A program made the translations under genes and the position numbers. Below the pieces are notes generated by a model that was given only the letters and a program-made list of their open reading frames with translations, was not told the DNA's origin and made no database searches. Source: Nymphalis io (Eukaryota; Arthropoda; Insecta; Lepidoptera; Nymphalidae). From it: DNA of 64,000 bases. Shown one piece after another: positions 60,501 through 64,000 of the stretch (positions within the stretch are counted from its first letter, which is position 1; each line of letters opens with the position of its first letter). Location: positions 7,378,001-7,442,000 of the forward strand of contig NC_065910.1 of NCBI RefSeq assembly GCF_905147045.1. The letters are read 5' to 3'.

Positions 60501-61540
60501 TTCGGCTTGAAGTGTGAGAGAGACAGTGTAACTACAGGCACGGAGAACATAACATCTTAGTTCCCAAGGTTGGTGACGCATTTGCGATGTAGGATGATTC
60601 TACGTACTTTCAAGGGACCCATTTGCTCATTGCCTTTTATATAAAAAAACACCGTCATAAGGATTTTGTCATTATATAATAGGGCTATTCTTAAATAAAA
60701 GACATCAAAAAGGATGGAGTTAGTATTCGTTGGTTCCATACGAGATAGCTTAATTGTATTTAATTAACTCTGACTTGACTTATAAACGATGTGTAGCGGA
60801 TATTTGTTAAAGACTGATTTCTCTTTATCCATTATCATATTATCATACTACTACATACATATGTCATAGATCATTTAACATTCAAAATGAAATATTTTTA
60901 TTCACATACTAGTTACTTATGAACCGTCAAGCGCTACCACCGGCTTGGAATGTGGATTCTACCGAGAAGAACCGACAAGAAACTCAGTAGTTACTCTTAT
61001 TTTTTACAACAAAACAAATTTGTATCAATTACATACACGTAGTTCCTGCACGAGGTTCAGCAATCATTTAATTCACGCGTTTTTGTCAGACATATATTCC
61101 GTGACAGAGTAATAGGCTTTATTAATAAGAATATTTTTTATAACCATTGCATCATGTACAGACTGCGGAATTTTAATAAAAATGCGTATACATAGCCCTA
61201 AAAACGATTGATTACCTTTATTAAGACGGAAGCTTGGAATGATTATTTTATTTTTATTTCTAGTTAATACTATATAATATAAAATTGACAGCAAACTTAA
61301 ACAATCCCCTAAAATATATATATAATAAACACGTTATTTTTAATGTGAAATGATAGAATACTAAAGACTTTTCATTTTTTTTCTCTTTCAGACCTCCCGT
61401 ATCTCTTGCAATGGCGTTATCGCCAGCGCGCTATCCATTGCTGTCACCACATTACGCGCCTCTACCACCGCCTCAGCCAACTCAGCCACCACAACCTGAT
61501 TCTTCACACGATCACGACCATGCACATTCTGATAGCGATG
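25020..61540 (+). CDS. Hr51: Hr51/unfulfilled (NR2E3/PNR-type nuclear receptor), N-terminus, DNA-binding domain and hinge; 3' end outside window
   Basis: CDS join(25020-25080, 35806-35934, 36212-36326, 42767-42870, 54789-54903, 61392-61540), 673 nt, with all phases matching and GT-AG splicing. Residues 1-64 are a short N-terminus. Residues 67-136 are the two C4 zinc fingers: Cys 67, 70, 84, 87 and Cys 103, 110, 120, 123. The P-box is CNGCSG and the D-box QAGTGRC, the combination typical of PNR/Hr51 rather than tailless or dissatisfaction. Residues after 137 form an Arg/Ala-rich then Pro-rich hinge. The protein is a nuclear transcription factor. In flies Hr51 acts in mushroom-body axon development and in clock neurons; its vertebrate relative NR2E3 patterns photoreceptors. 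The ligand-binding domain must lie past 64000. Introns reach 12 kb. Confidence 0.9.
25505..25700 (+). pseudogene. Fragment of a non-LTR retrotransposon reverse transcriptase, C-terminal end
   Basis: Translation gives GHIPLNKFGYLMKKAPSPNC then PDCGAVEDVYHILSEP, the Cys-Cys-His region found near the end of many insect non-LTR polymerase ORFs. The expected final Cys is lost and the frame decays into AT-rich sequence, so it is a dead remnant in Hr51 intron 1. Confidence 0.65.
26095..26310 (+). mobile_element. SINE-B, diverged copy
   Basis: Family blocks 'ggaatggtgagtgagccagtg' and 'actacaggcacaaaggacat', then 'gaccacttatcttcaggtgg'. It sits head to head with the next copy. Confidence 0.65.
26340..26590 (-). 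mobile_element. SINE-B, well-preserved copy
   Basis: It starts with a T-run and 'agaataggaaggcggacgag', runs through 'cacctgatggtaagtggtca' to 'cggtagaatatctgatgagt'. It is nearly the same as 38350-38655. The inverted partner at 26095-26310 is about 30 bp away. Confidence 0.85.
26600..28190. other. Hr51 intron 1, AT-rich stretch
   Basis: AT-rich intron with no recognised coding sequence. A pair of short matching phrases with 'gttcgcgttttgaata' (27645 and 27707) is a local duplication. Two weak retroelement fragments follow: 28195-28250 resembles the end of the 4117-4465 unit, and 28250-28340 a degraded SINE-B. Confidence 0.4.
29532..29872 (+). mobile_element. Non-LTR element 3' unit with short poly(A), copy 2
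   Basis: It begins at the same base as 4117-4465 (ATTCCTGCTTCCCCC) and differs at only about five sites, including a 2-3 base deletion near the end (GGAGTAGTCAT against GGAGTAGAGTCAT). It sits in Hr51 intron 1. The shared boundary argues for a discrete non-autonomous unit rather than random truncation. Confidence 0.8.
29945..30110 (+). mobile_element. SINE-B, degenerate fragment
   Basis: Only 'cagtgtaattacaggcattt', 'aacgtaacatcttaattgac' and 'ggttggcagcgtattg' remain in family order. Confidence 0.45.
30165..30420 (+). mobile_element. Unclassified interspersed repeat with TCTGTCTGTTTG motif
   Basis: The sequence 'aggcccgtgtctgtatatta' ... 'gtctgtctgtttgtctgtat' ... 'cacgcaaaaactactgcgtg' is of a type I recognise as common in butterfly genomes. 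Only one copy is in this window, so the boundaries are approximate. Confidence 0.35.
30490..30715 (+). mobile_element. SINE-B, diverged copy
   Basis: Blocks 'gtgttccggtttgaaggtcc', 'aatgagccagtgtaactaca', 'ggcacaaggaatataac' and 'ttcccaaggttgttggtgca' match the family, with substitutions throughout. Confidence 0.65.
30839..31157 (+). mobile_element. SINE-A, full-length copy with internal duplication
   Basis: Complete head and tail, with an extra 'acacttgacgctcgacg' duplication inside the middle block near 30960. Flanked by ACATTAATAAG at 30828-30838 and 31158-31168. The B box is damaged (TATGTTCAGAATC). Confidence 0.85.
31170..32224. other. Hr51 intron 1, AT-rich stretch
   Basis: AT-rich intron. 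A mixed-composition patch at 31365-31500 (around 'aggccgcgttctgcttatgcg' and 'gactgcgttccgcgatcg') is non-coding and unassigned. No gene is seen. Confidence 0.4.
32225..32420. promoter_or_regulatory. GC-rich non-coding block, candidate intronic enhancer
   Basis: A 195-bp island of balanced composition in very AT-rich intron sequence, with ACCTTTGTGCC, GTGTGACCCGG and CAGCCAATTT (CCAAT). It has no open frame in any direction and no match to the repeats here. It is 3.4 kb upstream of exon 2. Confidence 0.4.
32421..33669. other. Hr51 intron 1, AT-rich stretch
   Basis: AT-rich with a T-run at 32892-32909. I see no gene, RNA gene or recognised element. Confidence 0.4.
33670..33900 (+). mobile_element. 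SINE-B, 5' part, interrupted by a LINE
   Basis: Blocks 'gtgcaagcccgtctgggtaa', 'gggtgagtgagccagtgtaa' and 'gaccacttaccatctggttg' run to the insertion point. The family continues after the insert at 34786 ('gctcattcgctagtccacca'). Confidence 0.8.
33901..34785 (+). mobile_element. 5'-truncated R1/Jockey-like non-LTR retrotransposon nested in SINE-B
   Basis: An 885-bp GC-rich insert ending in a 14-base A run, flanked by the 14-bp duplication GTTGCTCATTCGCT (33887-33900 and 34786-34799). The first 530 bp translate as the C-terminal end of a reverse-transcriptase ORF: EVERVRALAQRALIRRWEED, LTFRLTQVLTGHGCFGKYLH, PSCHEYGAPSDTACHTLMEC, ending at 34431. The frame shifts once around 34090-34108, and the second Cys of the Cys-His motif is Tyr, so it is inactive. 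The rest is 3' UTR, whose end is also found at 38857-39047. Confidence 0.85.
35239..35542 (-). mobile_element. SINE-A, full-length young copy
   Basis: Reverse-oriented complete element from CCGTAACAGCC to CCATCTCGGCTT, with an intact B box (minus strand GGGTTCAAACCC). It is almost identical to 6911-7212. It lies 264 bp upstream of Hr51 exon 2. Confidence 0.92.
35806..35934 (+). CDS. Hr51: Hr51 coding exon 2, N-terminal domain
   Basis: 129 nt from acceptor TTTACAG to donor GTAAGA. It encodes EDSTSPLRWSPPTSAALVAA, an Ala/Pro-rich stretch and PPVKKTNHLG, which runs directly into the first zinc finger in this receptor family. Phase 1 in and out. Confidence 0.8.
36212..36326 (+). CDS. Hr51: Hr51 coding exon 3, first zinc finger
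   Basis: 115 nt from acceptor TTATCAG to donor GTATAG. It encodes LVCVVCGDTSSGKHYGILAC then NGCSGFFKRSVRRKLIYR: finger 1 and the P-box recognition helix. The preceding intron is only 277 bp. The stop-free sequence just upstream is intron. Confidence 0.95.
36327..38349. other. Hr51 intron 3, first part
   Basis: AT-rich intron with an ATT trinucleotide run (37917-37937) and a mixed block at 37270-37450. I see no gene or recognised repeat. Confidence 0.4.
38350..38655 (-). mobile_element. SINE-B, well-preserved copy
   Basis: A T-run, then 'agaataggaaggcggacgag' through 'ggtagaatatctgatgagtg' and the full end 'ggtacctacccagacgagct'. It is nearly identical to 26340-26590 and more complete. Confidence 0.88.
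38687..38851 (+). mobile_element. SINE-A, diverged copy, interrupted
   Basis: Head 'aagccgaggtggctcagtgt' with B box GGGGTCAAATCC, then 'tcatgtacttaatttgttat' and 'gtgaggaatcctgcatgtgt', where a retroelement end interrupts it. Confidence 0.65.
38852..39047 (-). mobile_element. 3' end of the R1/Jockey-like element, second copy
   Basis: Reading minus, it matches 34600-34785: 'gggatcccgtg' region, 'gtaccgctggttttttagtg', 'gggtattccg' and 'ggggaaacgcg', then a short A run. GTGTTATTC is present on both sides (38843-38851 and 39048-39056), a probable 9-bp duplication. Only the last ~190 bp were inserted. Confidence 0.7.
39057..40597. other. Hr51 intron 3, AT-rich stretch
   Basis: AT-rich intron without recognised coding sequence. 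Short frames at 39943-40176 have no family features. Confidence 0.4.
40598..40639. repeat. Perfect 19-bp inverted repeat at a SINE junction
   Basis: ATACTATACGTTCAACGGA (40598-40616) and its exact reverse complement (40621-40639) are separated by TTTA. The left arm and loop contain the target-site copy of the SINE that follows, so the right arm is an inverted extra copy of target DNA. Confidence 0.95.
40641..40953 (+). mobile_element. SINE-A, full-length copy with 19-bp TSD and aberrant 5' junction
   Basis: Complete SINE-A with a tail of CTGT repeats (TTACTGTACTGTACTG). The 19-bp target duplication TACGTTCAACGGATTTATC is at 40604-40622 and 40954-40972, but 18 bp of inverted target sequence lie between the left copy and the SINE head. 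Confidence 0.92.
41215..41355 (+). mobile_element. Diverged repeat with GTGAAAGTGTAACAAAC motif
   Basis: It shares 'gttgagcagttaagacgtga' and 'aagtgtaacaaacaaacaaa' with the group at 17400-17570. The boundaries are vague. Confidence 0.35.
41370..41620 (+). mobile_element. SINE-A, very degenerate copy
   Basis: Only the order of blocks is preserved: 'aagcaacgaccgtaggttaa', 'ttcattacttaaccggttgt', 'aaatcttgagaaaacctt' and 'accagcgcgggaaac'. Confidence 0.3.
42366..42685 (+). mobile_element. SINE-A copy with altered tRNA-like head
   Basis: The head carries an inserted or duplicated 'taggccgagaagcc' inside the A-box region; the rest follows the family to GGCTGTTAATTTATTAGGCTG. It ends only 80 bp upstream of Hr51 exon 4, close to its branch point and acceptor region. 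Confidence 0.85.
42767..42870 (+). CDS. Hr51: Hr51 coding exon 4, second zinc finger
   Basis: 104 nt from acceptor TTAACAG to donor GTGAGT. It encodes CQAGTGRCVVDKAHRNQCQA and CRLKKCLAMGMNKD: D-box, finger 2 and the start of the C-terminal extension. The DNA-binding domain is therefore split by a 6.4-kb intron. Confidence 0.95.
42871..44434. other. Hr51 intron 4, first part
   Basis: AT-rich intron with GC-richer islands at 43380-43440 (around 'gagctgcccaccccgtcaca') and 44260-44310 (around 'ggtcgcgggcacgtggcgac'). They are non-coding, unmatched here and possible conserved elements. A small SINE-B tail fragment is at 43580-43620. Confidence 0.35.
44435..44618 (+). mobile_element. SINE-A, degenerate copy
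   Basis: 'gggccgagatggc', 'aatcaaacccgggcaagc', 'ttcatgtgcttaatttgtgt' and 'attctgccacatatgt' in family order, with deletions. Confidence 0.6.
45185..45260. promoter_or_regulatory. Compact GC-rich block, candidate regulatory DNA
   Basis: A mixed-composition patch with GCGCCCCCTGTTGGGCGCTAG (CTCF-like core CGCCCCCTGTTGG) in Hr51 intron 4. The CTCF likeness is by eye. Confidence 0.3.
45787..46087 (+). mobile_element. SINE-A, full-length copy with TSD
   Basis: Complete element with small lesions, flanked by AAGAAGGAATAT at 45774-45785 and 46088-46099. Reading frames over it are by-products. Confidence 0.9.
46722..46795 (-). mobile_element. SINE-B fragment
   Basis: 'gctcacttaccctttaaacc', 'agaacacaacaataccaag' and 'ttttgtggtagaatatc', the left end of the minus-oriented family only. 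Confidence 0.6.
46925..47115 (+). mobile_element. Diverged repeat with GTGAAAGCGTAACA motif
   Basis: From 'agttttcgtccgcggctccg' through 'aagcttgcttcatacaaaac' and 'gaaagcgtaacatacaga' to 'atttataataatagtataga'. Same family as 17400-17570 and the two inverted copies. Possible non-autonomous DNA element. Confidence 0.5.
47796..47922 (+). mobile_element. 127-bp LINE 3' retrocopy with internal inversion (twin-priming type)
   Basis: Perfect 12-bp flanks AGAATAATGAAT (47784-47795 and 47923-47934). The right part, 47836-47915, reads GWMRTRQDRDGW, then GEAFVQQWTAKG and a stop on the plus strand, followed by an A run. The left part, about 47800-47835, reads DDLKKVAGSG on the minus strand, which is the segment that should directly precede it. 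The two halves are thus inverted relative to each other. Confidence 0.75.
48036..51224. other. Hr51 intron 4, central part
   Basis: Mostly AT-rich intron. Mixed blocks at 50185-50345 (around 'acgatcgcgaccgtacccga') and a perfect TCAAGGTCA at 50533-50541 stand out. A tRNA-like scrap at 49770-49850 is too degraded to assign. No gene is supported. Confidence 0.35.
51225..51345. promoter_or_regulatory. GC-rich block with nuclear-receptor and YY1/Pho-like sites, candidate enhancer
   Basis: It contains GTGACCTCAAAG (AGGTCA-type half-site on the minus strand) immediately followed by AAGATGGCTGCGGCC, a near-consensus YY1/Pleiohomeotic site, plus CCCGCGGAAG. Non-coding, in Hr51 intron 4 about 3.5 kb before exon 5. 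Confidence 0.4.
51623..51910 (-). mobile_element. SINE-A, near full-length copy
   Basis: From 'ctgtgaatgtcccactgctg' to 'accactaggccttcccggtg' in reverse orientation. The head is slightly altered and no clear target duplication is visible. Confidence 0.85.
51918..52090 (-). mobile_element. SINE-A, older copy adjacent to the previous one
   Basis: 'tttcccactgcttggctaag', 'ggtagaatttctataacatt', 'agacacgtgcaggttttctc' and 'agatgaattatgagcaca' in the same order and orientation as the neighbour, with internal deletions. Two insertions of different age lie side by side. Confidence 0.6.
52295..52465 (-). mobile_element. Diverged repeat (GAAAGCGTAACA family), reverse orientation
   Basis: 'actaatattataaatgcaaa', 'tctcacggctaagccactga', 'atgaagcaagcttgaactaa' and 'aaaaccgcggacaataac' mirror the plus-strand copy at 46925-47115. 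Confidence 0.5.
53570..53725 (+). mobile_element. SINE-A, degenerate copy
   Basis: 'tacgtgaattttaaccgcag', 'atatgtgcttaatttgtgtt', 'ataataataattaaggaaaa' and 'actctgccacatgc' keep family order. Confidence 0.5.
53772..54035 (-). mobile_element. SINE-B, diverged full-length copy
   Basis: T-run, then 'aagtaggtggacgagtatat', 'gggtcacctgattgtaaatt', 'cttcaaaccggaacactaca' and 'gtagaatatctgatgagtgg' in minus orientation. Confidence 0.8.
54486..54518. repeat. (TA)n microsatellite
   Basis: About 16 TA units in Hr51 intron 4, roughly 270 bp before exon 5. Length is likely polymorphic. Confidence 0.9.
54789..54903 (+). CDS. Hr51: Hr51 coding exon 5, C-terminal extension and hinge
   Basis: 115 nt from acceptor TTTAATAG to donor GTAAGT. 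It encodes VQNERQPRNTATIRPEALRD and an acidic/Ala-Val-rich helix ending VAVGVFG. QNERQPRN directly after the zinc fingers is the expected extension for this subfamily. Confidence 0.9.
54904..57314. other. Hr51 intron 5, first part
   Basis: AT-rich intron. Scraps resembling a worn reverse SINE-A are at 56465-56530 ('cttatgtctcgctgctggga') and 56740-56830 ('acacatatggcagagtttca'). No gene is seen. Confidence 0.35.
57315..57500 (-). mobile_element. Diverged repeat (GAAAGCGTAACA family), reverse orientation
   Basis: 'taatgttataaatagaaaag', 'aaccgaatttgatgaaattt', 'gtatgaaacaagcttgaaca' and 'cacgtgcgtaaagtcgcaga' match 52295-52465 in order. Confidence 0.5.
57975..58345 (+). mobile_element. SINE-C, best-preserved copy
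   Basis: About 370 bp from 'ccgatttcgaccacggcggc' through 'gtgcactctctattccctaa', 'ggcacgggagtgaacacact' and 'ttggcccgacctgggaatta' to 'atctagccactacaccaacg'. The last 80 bases resemble an inverted tRNA body (CCTGGGAATTAAACCCAGG region). It is the reference for the other three copies. Confidence 0.75.
58346..58500 (-). mobile_element. SINE-A, degenerate copy next to SINE-C
   Basis: 'tcaccacgcttctccagtgc', 'gtttgaacccacattcctca' and 'tagggtttcccggct' correspond to the reversed family, with a large internal deletion. Confidence 0.45.
58900..59165 (-). mobile_element. SINE-B, diverged full-length copy
   Basis: 'ctcatggtaagtggtcagca', 'ccgcccatagacattgttgc', 'ggcggtagaatatctgatca' and 'ggtacctacctggacgggct' in minus orientation. 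Confidence 0.75.
59408..59590 (+). mobile_element. SINE-A, deleted copy
   Basis: 'cacgtgaatcttaatcgatg', B box GGGTTCCAACCC, 'gcaagcaccgctg', then the tail 'gtggtggaataagctccaaa'. A 139-codon frame starting inside it is chance. Confidence 0.65.
59591..60334. other. Hr51 intron 5, AT-rich stretch
   Basis: AT-rich intron sequence with no recognised gene, RNA gene or element. A short reverse SINE-A scrap follows at 60335-60400 ('acagcctgtgaatgtttcac'). Confidence 0.4.
60440..60645 (+). mobile_element. SINE-B, diverged copy
   Basis: 'tttcggcttgaagtgtgaga', 'agtgtaactacaggcacgga', 'acataacatcttagttccca' and 'gcgatgtaggat' in family order. Confidence 0.65.
61392..61540 (+). CDS. Hr51: Hr51 coding exon 6, Pro- and His/Asp-rich hinge
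   Basis: 149 nt from acceptor CTTTCAG to donor GTGAGT. It encodes SLAMALSPARYPLLSPHYAP, then PPPQPTQPPQPD and the SHDHDHAHSDSD tract, a disordered hinge before the ligand-binding domain. The one-base overhang continues into an exon not found in the remaining 2.4 kb. Confidence 0.85.
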
Positions 61541-61784
61541 GTGAGTTACTTATCAAGTGATCCTGACGAAATTTAAGTCACAACGGATTATGTTAAGATT
61601 TCTCCAACATCAAATATATAGCGAACACCAAAGAAATACATGTTTATGTATTCTAACTAATATTATAAATGCGAAAATCAGTTTATATATTTCATTACGC
61701 TTTCGCGTCTCATTATAAATGCGAAACTTGAAATAACCTTTCATTGAATTAAGTGTTATAGTTTTATATTCAAGTTATTTTATG

Positions 61785-62125
61785 ACGATGACCGGTTTAG
61801 ATCGTGGCGGCATTTCGAAGGCAGATCAGACAATTACGCGGGATATTTAGCTTACACAGCATATGTAGTGCACAAGTTAATGTGTGCAAGAACACTATTC
61901 CCCCAAACTCATAACTCGATGTATATCCATGACCGGAAAGAGATCAGAAGCAAGAAAAACGGCTTTGCTTGGGTACTTTCCGAGACAAGGGTTTACACTT
62001 ACATGCTTTTAAACTCAAGGTTACTGAGAATTATCTGGCAAAAAACTTAATTTTTTTTGGCATAACCCGGTTTCGAACCCGATACCTCATGATTACTAAC
62101 GTACAACTAGACCAGCGAGGCTAGA
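61785..62125 (+). mobile_element. SINE-C, diverged copy
   Basis: 'gaccggtttagatcgtggcg', 'tagtgcacaagttaatgtgt', 'ctttccgagacaagggttta' and 'aacccggtttcgaacccgat' align in order with 57975-58345. It lies in the Hr51 intron after exon 6. Confidence 0.65.
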
Positions 62126-62129
62126 ATTA

Positions 62130-62959
62130 ATAGCTCTGAGCTGGACGAGAATACGAATGTTGAAAACCTTGAAACATGAATTGCCACCCAAAAATAACCA
62201 ACTATCTGTAACTATGCGCTATGCGGTTTTATCCACGTGGACTATATTATTTTTATGCAACGATATATAAAAAAGAGATTCAGACCAGCTCCGGTATTGC
62301 CAAGCGCGGATTTTATATCGTAGCTGCGCTAGGCTTATGGAATATTGTCGCCTATACAGGGAGCTTTCTATGATCGAAATCTACATATGGATAAAAAAAA
62401 TTAAACGTACTATAGGCATATTTTTAAGTTTTTAAACGTTGAAGTGAGAGATTATAGAGGTACCAACTATTAAAATAAAATGTAACCAAGTTTTACCAAC
62501 CGGACACACATGGCCTATAGGCAAAACTGCATTTTGGGATTACTCAAGAATATTGTAGTTGATTATTAGTGCAAAAATTTTTAAGAAATATATTAAATAT
62601 GAAAATTTTATTTCGCAATATACTATTATAAGCAATGACATAAGCTTATTGGCAAAAGATATGAAATTTATTTTAATTTTCTATAATCGAAGTTTATGAA
62701 GTTCGATTCTGTATTTTTAAGGATGTAGGTATGTGTGTGTATAATTTAGTTTTTACAACACATGTGAATACATGTATTCTTATGTGTGAATATTTCTTAC
62801 GACTCTTCGCGTCCATCCGTGCGTCTTATAAGTTACGTTTTTGGCTAAATTTTTTTCCCAACGCCTAAAAACCCACAAGTTAATTAATCTGTAGATGTAT
62901 CTACATTTGAAATAAAAAAAACATAGTTTTTTAGCTTCTGTACCAAATTATTTTCAACC
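62130..62959. other. Hr51 intron 6, AT-rich stretch
   Basis: AT-rich intron; no coding exon with acceptor and a ligand-binding-domain signature is visible here. Confidence 0.4.
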
Positions 62960-62969
62960 CACGTGTTAT

Positions 62970-63271
62970 CCGTAACAGCCTGTGAATGTCCCACTGCTGG
63001 GATAAAGGCCTCCTCTCCTCTTTTGAGGAGAGAAGGTTTGGAGCTTATTCCACTACACTGCTCCAGTGCGGGTTGGTGGAATACACATGTGGCAGAATTT
63101 CAGCGAAATTGTACATATGCAGGTTTCCTCACGATGTTTCCCTTAAAAAAGCACGAGATGAATTATAATTACAAATTAAGCACATGAAAATTCAGTGGTG
63201 CATTCCCGGGTTTGAACCCACGATCATCGGTTAAGATTTACGCGTTTTTACCACTAGGCCATCTCGGCTCT
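62970..63271 (-). mobile_element. SINE-A, full-length copy with TSD
   Basis: Reverse-oriented complete element with a nearly intact B box (GGGTTCAAACCC on minus). Flanked by CACGTGTTAT at 62960-62969 and 63275-63284. Confidence 0.9.
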
Positions 63272-63344
63272 CGGCACGTGTTATAACTTTAATTTAAGTA
63301 ATCCATTTAATAAAAAAATATTGATAGAAGGAAGTCAGGCTTAT

Positions 63345-63555
63345 ACGTCACTATCCATAGACATTGGCAGTATAAGAAATATTAACCATATTACAAACCG
63401 CTAATGTGCCACCGACCATGGGAACAGAGATGTCCCTTTTGCCTATAATTACTCTTACTCTCACCCATTAAACCGGAAGACAGCAAGACAAATAATTTTT
63501 TTTACGGTGGAACAATTTATGAGTGGGTTAACCCTACTTAATGGTACAAAGCTCT
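63345..63555 (-). mobile_element. SINE-B, diverged copy
   Basis: 'tccatagacattggcagtat', 'aagaaatattaaccat' and 'aaaccggaagacagcaagac', ending near 'tatgagtgggttaaccctac'. Confidence 0.6.
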
Positions 63556-63754
63556 AAAAAGTAAACGATGTCCTTTGGAGTCCACTGATAAGTTAATATA
63601 AAGCACTGGAGATTTAACTTAAGTGTGACGTAAGACTATATAAGTATGTCATTCATAAAAAATAATCCTCATTATCTGAATATCAGTACTAACTGTCCTC
63701 GTATTCAGTAACTTTGACGCGCCACCAATCTTGAGTACTAAGATGCTACTTTTT

Positions 63755-64000
63755 CATATAGAATAGGAAGGCGGGCGAGCATATGGGCCACCTGATGGTA
63801 AGTGGTCACCAACGCCCATAGACATTGGCATTGTAAGAAATGTTAACCATCGCTTACATCACCAATGGGCCACCATCCTTGAAAACTAAGATGTTATGTC
63901 CCTTGTACCTGTAGTTACATCGCCCTACTCATCCTTTCAACCGGAACACAACAATACTAAGTATTGTTATTTGGTAAAATATCTGATGAGTGGGGCTTGC
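63755..64000 (-). mobile_element. SINE-B, well-preserved copy cut by the right edge
   Basis: Starts 'atagaataggaaggcgggcg', contains 'cacctgatggtaagtggtca' and ends at the edge in 'tctgatgagtggggcttgc'. The element end lies just outside the window. Confidence 0.85.

Overview
The window looks like AT-rich nuclear DNA from a lepidopteran, probably a nymphalid butterfly. The reasons are long AT-rich introns, canonical GT-AG exons, and dense copies of tRNA-like SINEs and LINE 3' ends of a kind familiar from butterfly genomes. The order is an inference; species cannot be read from the sequence.

Two host genes lie back to back and are transcribed apart. On the minus strand, nine phase-consistent exons (coding from 11233 down to 680, open towards the left edge) encode 711 residues of a MEIOC-family protein, the YTHDC2 partner that controls entry into and progress of meiosis in vertebrates. 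It has a long Asn/Tyr/Gln-rich N-terminal half and the conserved family core in the last five exons seen. On the plus strand, six phase-consistent exons (25020 to 61540, open to the right) encode the N-terminus, complete zinc-finger DNA-binding domain and start of the hinge of the NR2E3/PNR-type nuclear receptor Hr51 (unfulfilled). The ligand-binding domain lies beyond the window. About 13.8 kb of intergenic DNA separates the two starts. GC-rich blocks between 19 and 25 kb, and inside the large Hr51 introns, are candidate regulatory DNA.

Most of the rest is mobile DNA. SINE-A is about 300 bp with a tRNA-like B box and a conserved tail, and has many copies, several with clear target-site duplications. 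SINE-B is about 280 bp with many copies. SINE-C is about 350 bp with four copies. There are also 5'-truncated non-LTR retrotransposon ends, one of them R1/Jockey-like and nested inside a SINE-B, and several diverged elements with a GAAAGCGTAACA-type motif.

The most unusual structures are: a 101-bp minisatellite that repeats the end of a MEIOC coding exon together with its 5' splice site; a SINE whose 5' junction carries an inverted copy of its own target-site duplication; a 127-bp retrocopy with an internal inversion between perfect 12-bp duplications; and a perfect AGGTCA/TGACCT palindrome upstream of MEIOC. I found no rRNA gene, canonical tRNA gene or CRISPR array. The two host genes have no visible functional link beyond being neighbours.
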